From NCBI GenBank assembly GCA_964386435.1, contig CAYLSV010000011.1:1-63674 (forward strand): 63,674 bases of DNA. Reading direction: 5' to 3'. This stretch comes from CAYLSV01 sp964386435 (GTDB lineage Bacteria > Planctomycetota > Phycisphaerae > Tepidisphaerales > Tepidisphaeraceae). Below, one piece after another: positions 1 to 10,100 of this stretch. The first letter of the stretch is position 1, and the number at the start of each line of letters is the position of its first letter. A model generated the notes under the pieces. It was given only the letters and a program-made list of their open reading frames with translations. It was not told where the DNA came from and did no database searches. A program made the position numbers and the translations under genes.

Positions 1-1452
1 CGGCAGCACCCGCCCGGCGTTCACCCGCGCCACCAGGTGCCCGCCCCGCTCGGCGGCCAGGATGTGCTCCCGCTCGCTCCGCACCGTCGCCGCGGCCGTC
101 ACGCTCGCCGGCATCGGCGCCAGCAGCAGCGCCGCCGGCAGCCCGAACGCCAGAAGCGCCCCCACCGCCCAGCCGCGCCACCGCACCGGCTGCGTCTGCG
201 GGTCGAGCCAGCAGAACTTGATCGCCTTCACCAGCGACCCGCCCAAATCGCTGACGACATACCACGCCGCCACGGCCAGGCCGATGAAAAAGAACTTCAT
301 GCCGATCAGCGCCGCGATCGAGAGCGCCAGGAACACCCGGTAGATGCCGCACGCGATGGCGAAGGTGACGAAGAAGATTTTGCCGCAGAGCGTCCGCGGC
401 CCGGCATCAGTCTGGATGCCCAGCGTGATCCGCTGGAGGACCGAGAGCGCGTAGGCGGTGCTGCGGCCGCGGAGGTTGGGGATGTTCAGCGAGTCGGCCA
501 GCACGAAGTAGCCGTCGTACCGCATCAGCGGGTTGATGTTGAACAACAGCGTCACGAACGTCGCCAGCACGAACGCCTGCCCGGCCGCGGCGTGCAGCAA
601 CCCTGGCGGCGTGCTCGCCCAAATCGCCAAGGCGGCCGCGGCGGCGAAGCTTTCGAAGTACATGCCCGCCAAATTCACCCCCACCCGCCGCCACCGGCTG
701 GTGAAGCCCCACGCCGCCGACGCGTCGACGTAGGCGCACGGCGTGCCGACGATGAAGTACGCCCCGATCTCCGGCACCTCGCCGCCGAAGTGGCGACAGG
801 CGTAGGCGTGCCCCAGCTCGTGGAGCGCCTTGAGCGCGATGAGCAAAAACCAGCTCAGAATCAGCCCGCCGGTCGTGAACATTTCCGGCAGCACGCCGCC
901 CAGCTCGCCCCACCGCCGCACGACGACCCACCCCACCGCCGCCATCATCACCAGCCACGCCGCGAGCGCGATCGGGTGGAACAGCCAGCCGACCATGTGC
1001 AGCGTGCGGCGCAGGAACGCGTCCGGGTTCCAAAGCGGCACCCGCATGAACAGCAGACTTTTCAGCAGCGCCTTGCGCTTCATCGCCTTCTTCTGCTCGA
1101 AGCGGTCGTAAAGCGCCGCGTGATCGCTGACCGGCAAACTCAGGAAGCCGAGCCGGTGAAGCATGAGGATGAAGTGGTAAAACTCCTCCTCGCGCTCGGA
1201 CCCGAGCAGCTTGTCCTGCACCAGCGATTTGAACACGGCCGACAGCGGACGGTTGCCGGTCAGGCGGGTGATGATGTGGTAATCGGCCACGTCGTAGCGG
1301 TGGCTTTGGAAGGTGATCGGGTCGCGGACGACGTAGCACGGCTGCCCGGCGAGCACGTGCCGGGTGACGTCCAAATCGCGGCGGAGGCCGACGTGGACCT
1401 CGCCGAGTTGGGCGGCCAGTTGGCTCGGCGGTTTGTTCGATTGGGCAGACAT
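1..1452 (-). CDS. M50-family zinc metalloprotease with PqqD-like N-terminus, C-terminally truncated by window edge
   Basis: Frame read from ATG at 1452 to the window edge without a stop, 484 codons. It starts 6 bp after the stop of the HlyD-type gene, so the two are surely co-transcribed. The N-terminal ~100 residues resemble the PqqD-like domain that precedes M50 peptidases of this type. Zinc-binding HELGH lies near residue 208 and the second M50 signature NINPLMRYDGYF near 304-315, so both catalytic elements are intact. Several hydrophobic segments surround them. The last visible residues look like the start of a HlyD-type biotinyl-lipoyl region, so the whole protein is probably M50 plus adaptor domain. 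Such proteins are annotated as putative peptide zinc metalloproteases. A role in export or processing of the giant protein is inferred from position only. Confidence 0.85.
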   Translation of the reverse strand, partial: MSAQSNKPPSQLAAQLGEVHVGLRRDLDVTRHVLAGQPCYVVRDPITFQSHRYDVADYHIITRLTGNRPLSAVFKSLVQDKLLGSEREEEFYHFILMLHRLGFLSLPVSDHAALYDRFEQKKAMKRKALLKSLLFMRVPLWNPDAFLRRTLHMVGWLFHPIALAAWLVMMAAVGWVVVRRWGELGGVLPEMFTTGGLILSWFLLIALKALHELGHAYACRHFGGEVPEIGAYFIVGTPCAYVDASAAWGFTSRWRRVGVNLAGMYFESFAAAAALAIWASTPPGLLHAAAGQAFVLATFVTLLFNINPLMRYDGYFVLADSLNIPNLRGRSTAYALSVLQRITLGIQTDAGPRTLCGKIFFVTFAIACGIYRVFLALSIAALIGMKFFFIGLAVAAWYVVSDLGGSLVKAIKFCWLDPQTQPVRWRGWAVGALLAFGLPAALLLAPMPASVTAAATVRSEREHILAAERGGHLVARVNAGRVLP

Positions 1453-1458
1453 GACGGC

Positions 1459-3408
1459 TCAGATCCAGAAGTTCACGCGGGCCCAGTCGAGGCCACGATG
1501 CACCGCGACCCACCACACCGGCCGCTGGCCGGCCTCGATGCGGGCCACGCCCTTCATGCCCGGCCGCACCCACTCGGGCACCTCGCCCGGGGCGGCCTCG
1601 GCGCGGAACGTGACCGCCCCCGCCTGCGCCTCGGCCAGCGGTGCGACGTGCCGCACCGTCAGCGGCTGCTTGTCGTCCGGCTTGGCCTGCAGCGCGAAGG
1701 TGCCGACCAATTCCTGTCGCACCTCGTCGGCCGCGTGGTCCGGGACGTGCACCGCCACGACCAGATCCTCCCACGCCGCGACCTCGAAGAGCGGCGTGCC
1801 CTTGGTCACGCCCTGCCCGAGCAACTCCCGTGCGCCGCCGCTGATCACAACGCCGTCGCTCGGGGCGCGGACGACGGCCTGGTCCAGCTGCAAGTTGATC
1901 CGCATCAGCCGCATGCGAATCGCGTCGGCCTCGAGGCCCAGCACCTTCATCGCCGCCGAATCGCCCTCGGCGGCGGCGGCGTTGGCGGCGGCTTCTTTGG
2001 CCAGCAGCTCGCCCTGCACTTCGGCCCGCTCCAGCGCCAGCTCCCGCGTGTCGAGAATCGCAAGCACCTCGCCACGGGCGACCGTATCGCCCGGCTTGAC
2101 GAACGCCTGCACCACCCGCCCGCCGAGGCCACTCGTCACGTGCCGCACCGCCGACGGCTCGACGACGCACGGGGCCGTCACGCGGTACTCGATTGTGCCG
2201 AAGGCGACCCACGCCGAGAACGCGAGGCCGACCACGCCCAGTGCCCAGCGGAAGCTGCGGTGCGGGATGAGTGACCGCTTGACGAGCGACGTCGTTGACG
2301 CCGCGGCGTGCCGGGCGATGCCGCGGTGGGCCTGCTCCACAAGGCCGATGGCCGCGGCGTAGGGCTGCACGACCTGCGCGACCTTCTCCAGCGTCTGCAC
2401 GTCCCACGTCTGGTTCGGCCGATGCCGCAGTGCGAGCACCGCCACCGTCCGGCCGTCCACCTGCAACGGCACGCTGGCCACCGCCGCGTTCTCGCTGGCC
2501 GACCGCCACTTTTCGTGCAGGCGATGACTGGTTTTCTTCGGCTCCGTCGGCACGTCCTGACTGACAACCGGTTGATTGTTGTCCAGCGCCTCCTCCATCG
2601 CCGCGGCCACGTCGGCGACGCCGCTGGACCGCTGGCTGAAGTCGGCAAACCCGCTGATCGACAGCACCTTCACCCGCCGCCGCCGCACCCGGCCCAGGGC
2701 GACGAGGTCGCAGTCGAGCTTGGCCCGCAAATTGTTCGTGATGCCGAACGCCAGCTCGCGCACGGTCTTGGCGCCCGAGGCGTGGCTGAGCGCGTCGAGC
2801 ATTTCGCCCTGCTGCGCCCCGGCGGCGGCGTGCTCCATGTGCTGCTGAAACACCCGACGCCGCTCGATCTGCACGCCCAGCACCGGCAACAACGCCGCGA
2901 GCCCGGAAAGGATGGCCAGCTTCTCATGGGCGTGCCCGCGGTTGTCGACCGGGCAGGCCAGGGCCAGCGTGCCCAACGGTTGGCCGCTGGCCGAGTCAAG
3001 CGGCGCGACGAGCACGGCGACGCGGCGGTTTTCCTTGCCGAACACCTTGGCCGACGGGCGGCGGTCGGTGCGGGCACGGTCAATGGCGTCGGCGAGTTGC
3101 CCCGCCCAGAACGTGCCGGCCGTGGCGTCGGCGGCGGGGGCTTGGTACGTTTCCGTCTCGCCGTCGGCACCGTGCAACAGCTTGGCAGCCAGGGCGGCCA
3201 GATCCCCGCCAATCAGCGGCAGCGCCCGGCGGCGCAACTCATCCGGCGACGACACCTCGGCCGCCAACGCGGCAAGCCGAGTGTGGACACCGCCGTTCCC
3301 CGAGGCGGGCCGCTGTGCCGCGGCCGGCCCGGAGCGGGCGGGTGGTGATGATGGTGCCGTCTGCTGTGCCATTCCTTTGCTTCGATCTGACTGGTCCCCC
3401 CGGACCAT
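1459..3408 (-). CDS. HlyD-family membrane-fusion adaptor with two N-terminal GAF domains
   Basis: 649 residues from ATG at 3408; an in-frame ATG at 3372 is an equally good start and neither has a clear ribosome site. Order: a short Pro/Ala-rich tail, a GAF-like domain (about 45-185), a second GAF-like domain (about 200-360), one transmembrane helix (about 385-402, FRWALGVVGLAFSAWVAFG), then a biotinyl-lipoyl half (CVVEPS..GGRVVQAFVKPGDTV), an alpha-hairpin (about 465-510), the second lipoyl half and a beta-barrel domain. The topology puts the GAF domains in the cytoplasm and the adaptor in the periplasm. HlyD proteins bridge inner-membrane exporters to the outer envelope; sensory GAF domains are not part of the classical family. 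It sits 17 bp after the PilZ gene and 6 bp before the M50 gene. Confidence 0.88.
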   Translation of the reverse strand: MVRGDQSDRSKGMAQQTAPSSPPARSGPAAAQRPASGNGGVHTRLAALAAEVSSPDELRRRALPLIGGDLAALAAKLLHGADGETETYQAPAADATAGTFWAGQLADAIDRARTDRRPSAKVFGKENRRVAVLVAPLDSASGQPLGTLALACPVDNRGHAHEKLAILSGLAALLPVLGVQIERRRVFQQHMEHAAAGAQQGEMLDALSHASGAKTVRELAFGITNNLRAKLDCDLVALGRVRRRRVKVLSISGFADFSQRSSGVADVAAAMEEALDNNQPVVSQDVPTEPKKTSHRLHEKWRSASENAAVASVPLQVDGRTVAVLALRHRPNQTWDVQTLEKVAQVVQPYAAAIGLVEQAHRGIARHAAASTTSLVKRSLIPHRSFRWALGVVGLAFSAWVAFGTIEYRVTAPCVVEPSAVRHVTSGLGGRVVQAFVKPGDTVARGEVLAILDTRELALERAEVQGELLAKEAAANAAAAEGDSAAMKVLGLEADAIRMRLMRINLQLDQAVVRAPSDGVVISGGARELLGQGVTKGTPLFEVAAWEDLVVAVHVPDHAADEVRQELVGTFALQAKPDDKQPLTVRHVAPLAEAQAGAVTFRAEAAPGEVPEWVRPGMKGVARIEAGQRPVWWVAVHRGLDWARVNFWI

Positions 3409-3425
3409 CCCCTGCTAGAAACCCG

Positions 3426-3824
3426 TCATGCGGCGCTCGACAGCGCATCCAAATCGGGCAGTTGGAAGAACGCGAATGCCGTCTCGAAGACGCCTTCGCG
3501 AACTTGCCTCACCCGCAGACACCGGCCGAAAGCCGACTGCTTGCCGCCGCCGTCGGCCTCCAGACCCACGCGGTAGGCATCGCCGACCATCAGCGGTTGG
3601 TCGAGAATGCCCATGCACCCGCCCCGCGAGACGTCCACAATGCTGCCCCGCCCCGGCGGCCGCTTGTCGGCCCGGCTGCCGGCCGACACCGCCATCTGGC
3701 CGGTGACGGCGATGCGGGTGTGGGCGCGGTTGTGGGTCACGTTCTTCGTTACACTCGCCTGCAGCTCGCGGACGAGTTGGTTTTCTTCGTGGCTGGCCGA
3801 TTGGCCGCCGAGTTTGTCGAACAT
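3426..3824 (-). CDS. PilZ domain protein, predicted c-di-GMP receptor
   Basis: 132 residues from ATG at 3824. This start was chosen because GGAG (3834-3831) lies 6 bases upstream, one of the few Shine-Dalgarno sequences in the window, and because upstream in-frame sequence is low-complexity Arg/Pro. The PilZ signature is complete: RxxxR as RAHTR (about residues 35-39) and D/NxSxxG as DVSRGG (about 66-71). Both motifs are known to contact cyclic di-GMP. There is no second domain, only a ~30-residue N-terminal helix. It lies between the giant gene and the GAF-HlyD gene, so control of synthesis or export of the giant protein by c-di-GMP is the natural guess. That link is inferred from gene order. 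Confidence 0.85.
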   Translation of the reverse strand: MFDKLGGQSASHEENQLVRELQASVTKNVTHNRAHTRIAVTGQMAVSAGSRADKRPPGRGSIVDVSRGGCMGILDQPLMVGDAYRVGLEADGGGKQSAFGRCLRVRQVREGVFETAFAFFQLPDLDALSSAA

Positions 3825-4162
3825 GGGAGTCTCCGGTTCGCCGTCCCCCAACGGCAGAAAAAGGCATTGCCTGCGAATCGGTCCGGCCACGGCAGCCGGC
3901 TCTACCTTCGGTTCATCGGCTGCCCCGCGAACCGACTCAACCGGCACATCCGGCACCCGCCTCCCCGCCGCGTGAGGGCATGGCCCGATAATCGAACGAG
4001 CCGGCGATGTCCGGCGAGCAAGCGTCGGGGGCTGCGGATCCCCGACCCGCCGTGGGAACGCCGACGGGTGGTGTGCGACCACAACTCGAGTGCGCCGTGC
4101 CCTTAACGCCCCTCGAAAGGCAGCCGCGGGATGAACGTCGAATTGCGAGCCACCGCCGCGGC
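3825..4162. other. 338-bp spacer between giant gene and PilZ gene
   Basis: No convincing coding frame. A 7-bp stem (GTCGGGG at 4024-4030, CCCCGAC at 4040-4046) with a 9-base loop could be a weak processing or termination site after the giant gene, but no T-tract follows. Otherwise nothing was seen. Confidence 0.4.
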
Positions 4163-7100
4163 TCACGCCGACTTGCGTTGACGTTGGTCGCCTGCCGGAC
4201 CCTTGGGTGTGGTGGGCGTTTCGCCTTGGTTCTGCACGCCGACCCACTTGCGGAGCGACATCCACAGCGACGCCCCGACGCCCGCCTCGGCGGCCTGGCG
4301 GTCGGCCTCACGGCTTTGGGCGGCGGCCTCCTCTTCGGGCGTGCCGCGCTCGCCGCCGTGCAGGTACACGACCTCGCCGGCTTCGTCGTCGGGGTTGATC
4401 TCGGTAAACTCGGCGTCGATGACCGGGCCGTCGTCTTGGCCGCCCATGTCGAACGAGCCGGAGGCCAGCTCCTCTTCGCCCTCGAGCAACACCCAGCCGT
4501 CGACGCCGCCGACCTGCCCGGCCGTGTCGACCTCGACCGTGCCGACGCCGGTGCGGCGGCCCATGTCATCCGCCTCGACCCGTGCCTCGGAGAAGCCGGC
4601 CACCAACTTGTCCGCCTCGGGTGTCGGCTCGGTACTGGTCGTGCCGGCGAACGGGTTGGCCGCGGGCGTGGCATCCACGGCCTCGGGCGACGTCTCGCTC
4701 GCGGCCGCCGGGTCGGGCTGGTCATCCGCCGCGGGCTCGGACGGCACGCCCTCCTCCACCAGTTCGACCACCTCCACCGCCGGCGGCGACACGACCTGCG
4801 GATCGGCCACCGGCGGCAACGGCATGACCGGCATGTCGCTCGGCTCGCCGATGTCGATCCGCAACGTCCGCTCGACGCTCAACCCCGCCGCGTCCATCAC
4901 GCGGGCCCGGAGCATCACGAACGGCTCGACCTCGTGGCTCAGCGACTCCGCCAGCCGCAGCGTGATCTCACCCGTGTCGGCATCCACCGCGAACCGGCCG
5001 GCGGCATCGTCGAGCAGTTCGTAGTGGTGCGCGTCGTCGGCATCGGCGTCTATTGCCGACAACGTGCCCAGCCGCGTACCGGCGTCGGCATCTTCGCGAA
5101 GGAAGCCGCCGTCGAAGCCGATCGCGGTCGGCGCTTCGGCGACGTCTGTCACGTCGATCGTCAACGCCGCCTCCACCACCGCGCCGGCGACATCGACGGC
5201 ACGGACCGTGATGTCGTGTGCCTCGCCCGCCTCATGATCGAGCGTGGCTCCCTCGGCCACACGGACCTCGCCCGTGGCGGCGTTGATCGTGAACCGGCCC
5301 GCCGCGTCGTCCACCAGTTCGTACCGCAACACGTCGCCGGCGTCGATGTCACCAGCCGCAGCCGTGGCGACGAGCGTGCCGGCCGCGGCATTCTCCGCGA
5401 CGCGACCGCCGGTGAAGGCAAGGCCGGTCGGCGCGTCGTTGGCGGCGGCGACGGTCACGGTGAAGTCGGCCACAACCTCGGCCGTCGAGTCGCCGTCGAT
5501 TGATTCGGCAACGAGGCGAAGCGCGAGCTCGCCGTTGAAGTCGGCGGCGGGTTGAAGGGCCAACGCGTCGAGTTCAGCCATCGGCACCCGCCAGACGCCG
5601 TCACCCAAGTCGGTGCCGGCGGTGAGCGTCGCCTCGGTCGGCACGTTCTCGATCCGCACGGTGAGCGTCTCCGACGTCTCGGCCACGGCGGCGGACAGAC
5701 GGAGCGGGATGAGTTCGTCCTCGACACCCGCGACATCCTCCGCCACCGCCCGCGCCGCGTCGGCCACGGCGACAACTTCCACCGCCACCGGCACCGCGAC
5801 CGACGCCAGCCCACCGGCATCGCCGGCCACCACGCTCGCGGCCACGAACCGCCCCGACGCGTTCGTCGGTGGCTGCCACGTCACGTCGTCGCCCGCAACA
5901 ATGACGGTCTGCCCCGCCACCGCCGGCTCACCGTTGATGAGCAGCGTGCCCTCGCCGACGGCCTCCACTCGGAAGCCGGCGATCGCCCCCTCGGCATCGG
6001 CCACGTCGGCCCGTGCCAACAACTCCGCGAAGCCGAGCGTGACCGGCTCGTCTTCCGGCGTGGCGAAGTCGCCGACCGCGCCGAGCGTGGGCGCTTCGTT
6101 CGTGTCGGTGATCTGCACGACCAACTCGCTTTCCACCGTCGCCCCGCCGCTGTCGGTGGCGCGCAGCGTCAGGCGGAGCTCCGGCTGCGTCTCGAAGTCG
6201 AGGGCGGCCGCATCGGCAAGGCGCAGTTCGTCGCCGACAATCTCAAAGCCGGCGGCGTCGCCGACGATCTCGAACGTGTGGCCATCGCCGTGCGGCAGGT
6301 CGATGTCGGTTGCCGTCAGTCGCCCCACGACCGTGCCGACCGCCGCACCCTCGGCGATGACGCCGCCGGTCAGCCGCACCGATGTCGGCGCATCATTGAC
6401 GTTGGCCACGGTCAGCGTGAACACGTCAGCCGACGACGCCCCGGCCGTGTCCGTCGCCGTCACGCGGATTGCCAGCTCACCCACATCGCCGTTCGTCGGC
6501 GTGCCGCTGAACGTGCCGGTTGCCGCGTCAAATGTGAGCCACGCCGGCAACGCCAAGCCGTCGGCCAGGGTCGCCGAGAGCGCGAGCGTGTCGCCGTGCA
6601 TCAAATCTGCGTCGGCGAACGCATCACCCGGCAGCGCGTAGCTGAACGCCACGTCTTCCGTGGCCGCCTGAGCCGTTAGGCCGGCGTCGACCGTCGGCGC
6701 GTCGTTCGTGTTGGTGACGGTGAGCGCGAACACCTCGGCGGCCGATTGTCCGGCGAGGTCGGTCGCGACCACGCGCACGTCCAACGCACCGACGTCGGCG
6801 TTGCCTGGCGTGCCCGTGAAGGTACCGGTGGTCGCGTCGAAGGTGAGCCAAGTGGGCAGCGACGTGCCGTCGGCGAGGGTGGCCGACAGCGCGAGATGGT
6901 CGCCGTGAACGAGGTCGGCGTCGGCGAAGGCGTCGGCCGGCAGCGTGTGGGTGAACGCGGCGTCCTCGGCAACCGCTTGATCGGCAAGGCCGGCGTCGAC
7001 GGTCGGGGCGTCGTTGGCGTTGCCCACCACCAGCGCGAAGTCGGCCGCGGCGGAAGTGCCAGCGAGGTCGGTGGCGATCACGCGGACGCTGACGCTGCCG

Positions 7101-10100
7101 ACATCGCCGTTGCCCGGCGTGCCGGTGAACGTGCCAGTGGCCGCGTCAAAACTGAGCCACGCCGGCAGGGGCGAGCCATCACTTTGCACAACCGAGAGCG
7201 TGAGCACGTCGCCATGCACCAGGTCCGCATCCGCAAACGCGTTGGCCGGCAGCGTGTGGCTGAACGCGACGTCCTCGGTCGCCGCCTGATCGGCCAATGC
7301 GGCGTCGACGGTCGGGGCGTCGTTGGTGTTGGTGACGGTAAGCGCGAACACGTCGGCCGCCGATTGTCCGGCGACGTCGGTGGCGACCACGCGAACGTCA
7401 ATCACGCCGACGTCGCCGTTGCCCGGCGTGCCGCTGAACGTGCCGGTGGCCGCGTCGAAGCTCAGCCAAGTCGGGAGCGCTGAGCCATCGACCAGCTTGG
7501 CGGAAAGCGTCAGCTCGTCGCCGTGCACCAGGTCGGCGTCGGCGAAAGCGTCGGCCCGCAGCGTGTGGCTGAACGCGACATCCTCGATTGCCGCCTGATT
7601 GAGCACGCCGGCGTCGATGGCTGGGGCGTCGTTCGCGTTGGCGATCGTCAGCGTGAAGTCAGTTGTCGCCGACGCACCGGCGAGATCTACGGCGGCGACC
7701 CGCACGGCGACGCTGCCGACGTCGTCATTGTCGGGCGTGCCGGCGAATGTGCCGGTGGTGGCGTCGAACGTCAGCCACGTCGGCAGCGCTGCACCGTCGG
7801 CGAGCGTGGCGGCGAGCGTTAGTTCGTCACCATGGATCACGTCAGCATCGGCGAAGGCGTCGGCCGGCAGGGTGTAGTTGAAGGCCGCGTCCTCAATGGC
7901 GATTTGATTTGTCACGCCGACGTCGACGGCTGGGGCGTCGTTGGTGTTGGTGACGACAAGGTCAAACGTGTCGGCAACCGACTGCCCGGCGAGGTCGGTG
8001 GCGACGACGCGAACGTTGACGGTGCCAACGTCGCCGTTGCCCGGCGTGCCGCTGAACGTGCCGGTGGCCGCGTCGAACGTCAGCCACGCCGGCAGCGCTT
8101 TGCCGTCGGCGAGGGTGGCCGAGAGCGTCAGCTCGTCGCCGTGCACCAGGTCGGCGTCGGCGAACGCGTCGGCCCGCAGCGTGTGGCCGAAGGCGGCGTC
8201 TTCGGAAACCGTCTGATCCGCTAGGCCGGCGTCGACGGTCGGGGCAGTGTTCGTGTTGACGACGCTCAGTGTGAACGCATCCGCGGCGACTTGCCCGGCG
8301 GCGTCGGTCGCGATGACGCGAATGCCCAAGCTGCCGACGTCGCCGTTGCCCGGCGTGCCGGCGAACGTGTTGGTGGCGGCGTCAAATGTCAGCCACGCCG
8401 GCAGCGGCGAGCCGTCGGTGAGGGTGGCGGCGAGCGTGAGCTCATCACCGTGAATCAGGTCCGCATCGTCGAACGCATCGACGGCCAGCGTATAGCTGAA
8501 CGCACTTCCCTCGACGGCCGCCCGATTCAAAAGGCCGGCGTCCACCGTCGGTGCGTCGTTCACATTGGCAACGTCCAGCGAGAACACCTCGGCCACCGAC
8601 TGGCCGGCCGTGTCGGTCGCGACGACGCGAACGTTCACGGTGCCGACATCGCCGTTGCCCGGCGTGCCGCTGAACGTGCCGGTGGCTGCATCAAAGCTCA
8701 GCCAGGTCGGGAGCGCCGAGCCGTCGGTTAGCGTGGCGGAGAGTGCGAGCTCGTCGCCATGCACGAGGTCCGCATCGGCGAAGGCGTTGGCCGGCAGCGT
8801 GTAGGCGAACGCGGTGTCCTCCACGGCCGACTGGTTCGCGGCGCCCGCGTCGACCGTCGGGGCGTCGTTCGCGTTGTTGACGGCGAGGACAAACGTGTCG
8901 GCCGCCGATGTGCCCGCGAGGTCGGTGGCGACGACGCGAACCACGAGCGAGCCGACATCGCCGTTGCCCGGCGTGCCGCTGAACGTGCCGGTGGCCGCGT
9001 CGAAGCTCAGCCACGCGGGCAACGCCGAGCCATCCGCCAGCGTGGCGGAAAGCATGAGCTCGTCGCTGTGCACGAGGTCCGCATCGGCGAAGGCGTCGGC
9101 CGGCAGCGTGTAGGCGAACGTCGCGTCCTCCGTGGCCAACTGATCGGCCGTGCCCGCGTCGACGGTCGGGGCGTCGTTGATGTTGGTGACGGTGAGCGTG
9201 AACGTGTCGGCCGCCGACGTGTTGGCGGTGTCGGTGGCGACGACGCGAACCGTGAGCGTGCCCACGTCGGCGTTCTCCGGCGTGCCGGCAAACATGCCCG
9301 TGGTCGCATCAAACGAGAGCCACGCCGGTAGCGCCGACCCGTCAGCAAGCGTGGCCGAGAGCGTCAGCTCATCGCCGTGGATCGGGTCGGCGTCAGCAAA
9401 GGCGTCGGCCGGCAGCGCGTAGTTGAACGCCGCGTCTTCGACGGCCGACTGATCCGCCGCGCCGGCGTCTGTTGTCGGCGCGTCGTTCGTGTTGAGCACG
9501 TGAAGCGCGAACGACTCCGCGGCCGACGCACCGGCCGTGTCCGTGGCAATGACACGAACGTTGACGGTGCCGACGTCCGCGTTGCCCGGAGTGCCACTGA
9601 ACGTGCCTGCGGCCGCGTCAAACGAAAGCCAATCGGGAAGCGGCGAGCCGTCGGCGAGGGTCGCCGCAAGCGTCAGCTCATCGCCGTGCACCAAGTCGGC
9701 GTCGCCGAACGCGCCGGCAGGCAGCGTGTAGTTGAATGCCGCGTCCTCCGTGGCCGACTGATCGGTCGCGCCTGCATCGACGGTCGGCGCGTCGTTCGTG
9801 TTCGCCACGGCCAACGTGAAGCTGTCGGCGGCCGACGTGCCGGCGGTGTCGGTTGCGGTCACGCGAACATCAACGCCGCCCACGTCGGCGTTGGCCGGCG
9901 TGCCGCTGAACTCGCCGGCATCCGGGTCGAAGGTGAGCCACGTCGGCAGCGGCGAGCCGTCGGCGAGCGTGGCCGAAAGCGTCAGGTCATCGCCGTGCAC
10001 CAAGTCGGCGTCGGTGAAGGCGTCGGCAGGCAGCGTGTAGACGAACGCGGCGTCTTCGGTGGCGACTTGATCGGTAACGCCCACGTCGGTGGTCGGGGCG

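Noticed and set aside
37..2274. Long plus-strand frame over the M50 and HlyD genes.
   Set aside because: Composition is Arg/His/Pro-rich; the minus-strand frames carry intact HELGH, NPLMRYDGYF and HlyD motifs, so the plus frame is a shadow.
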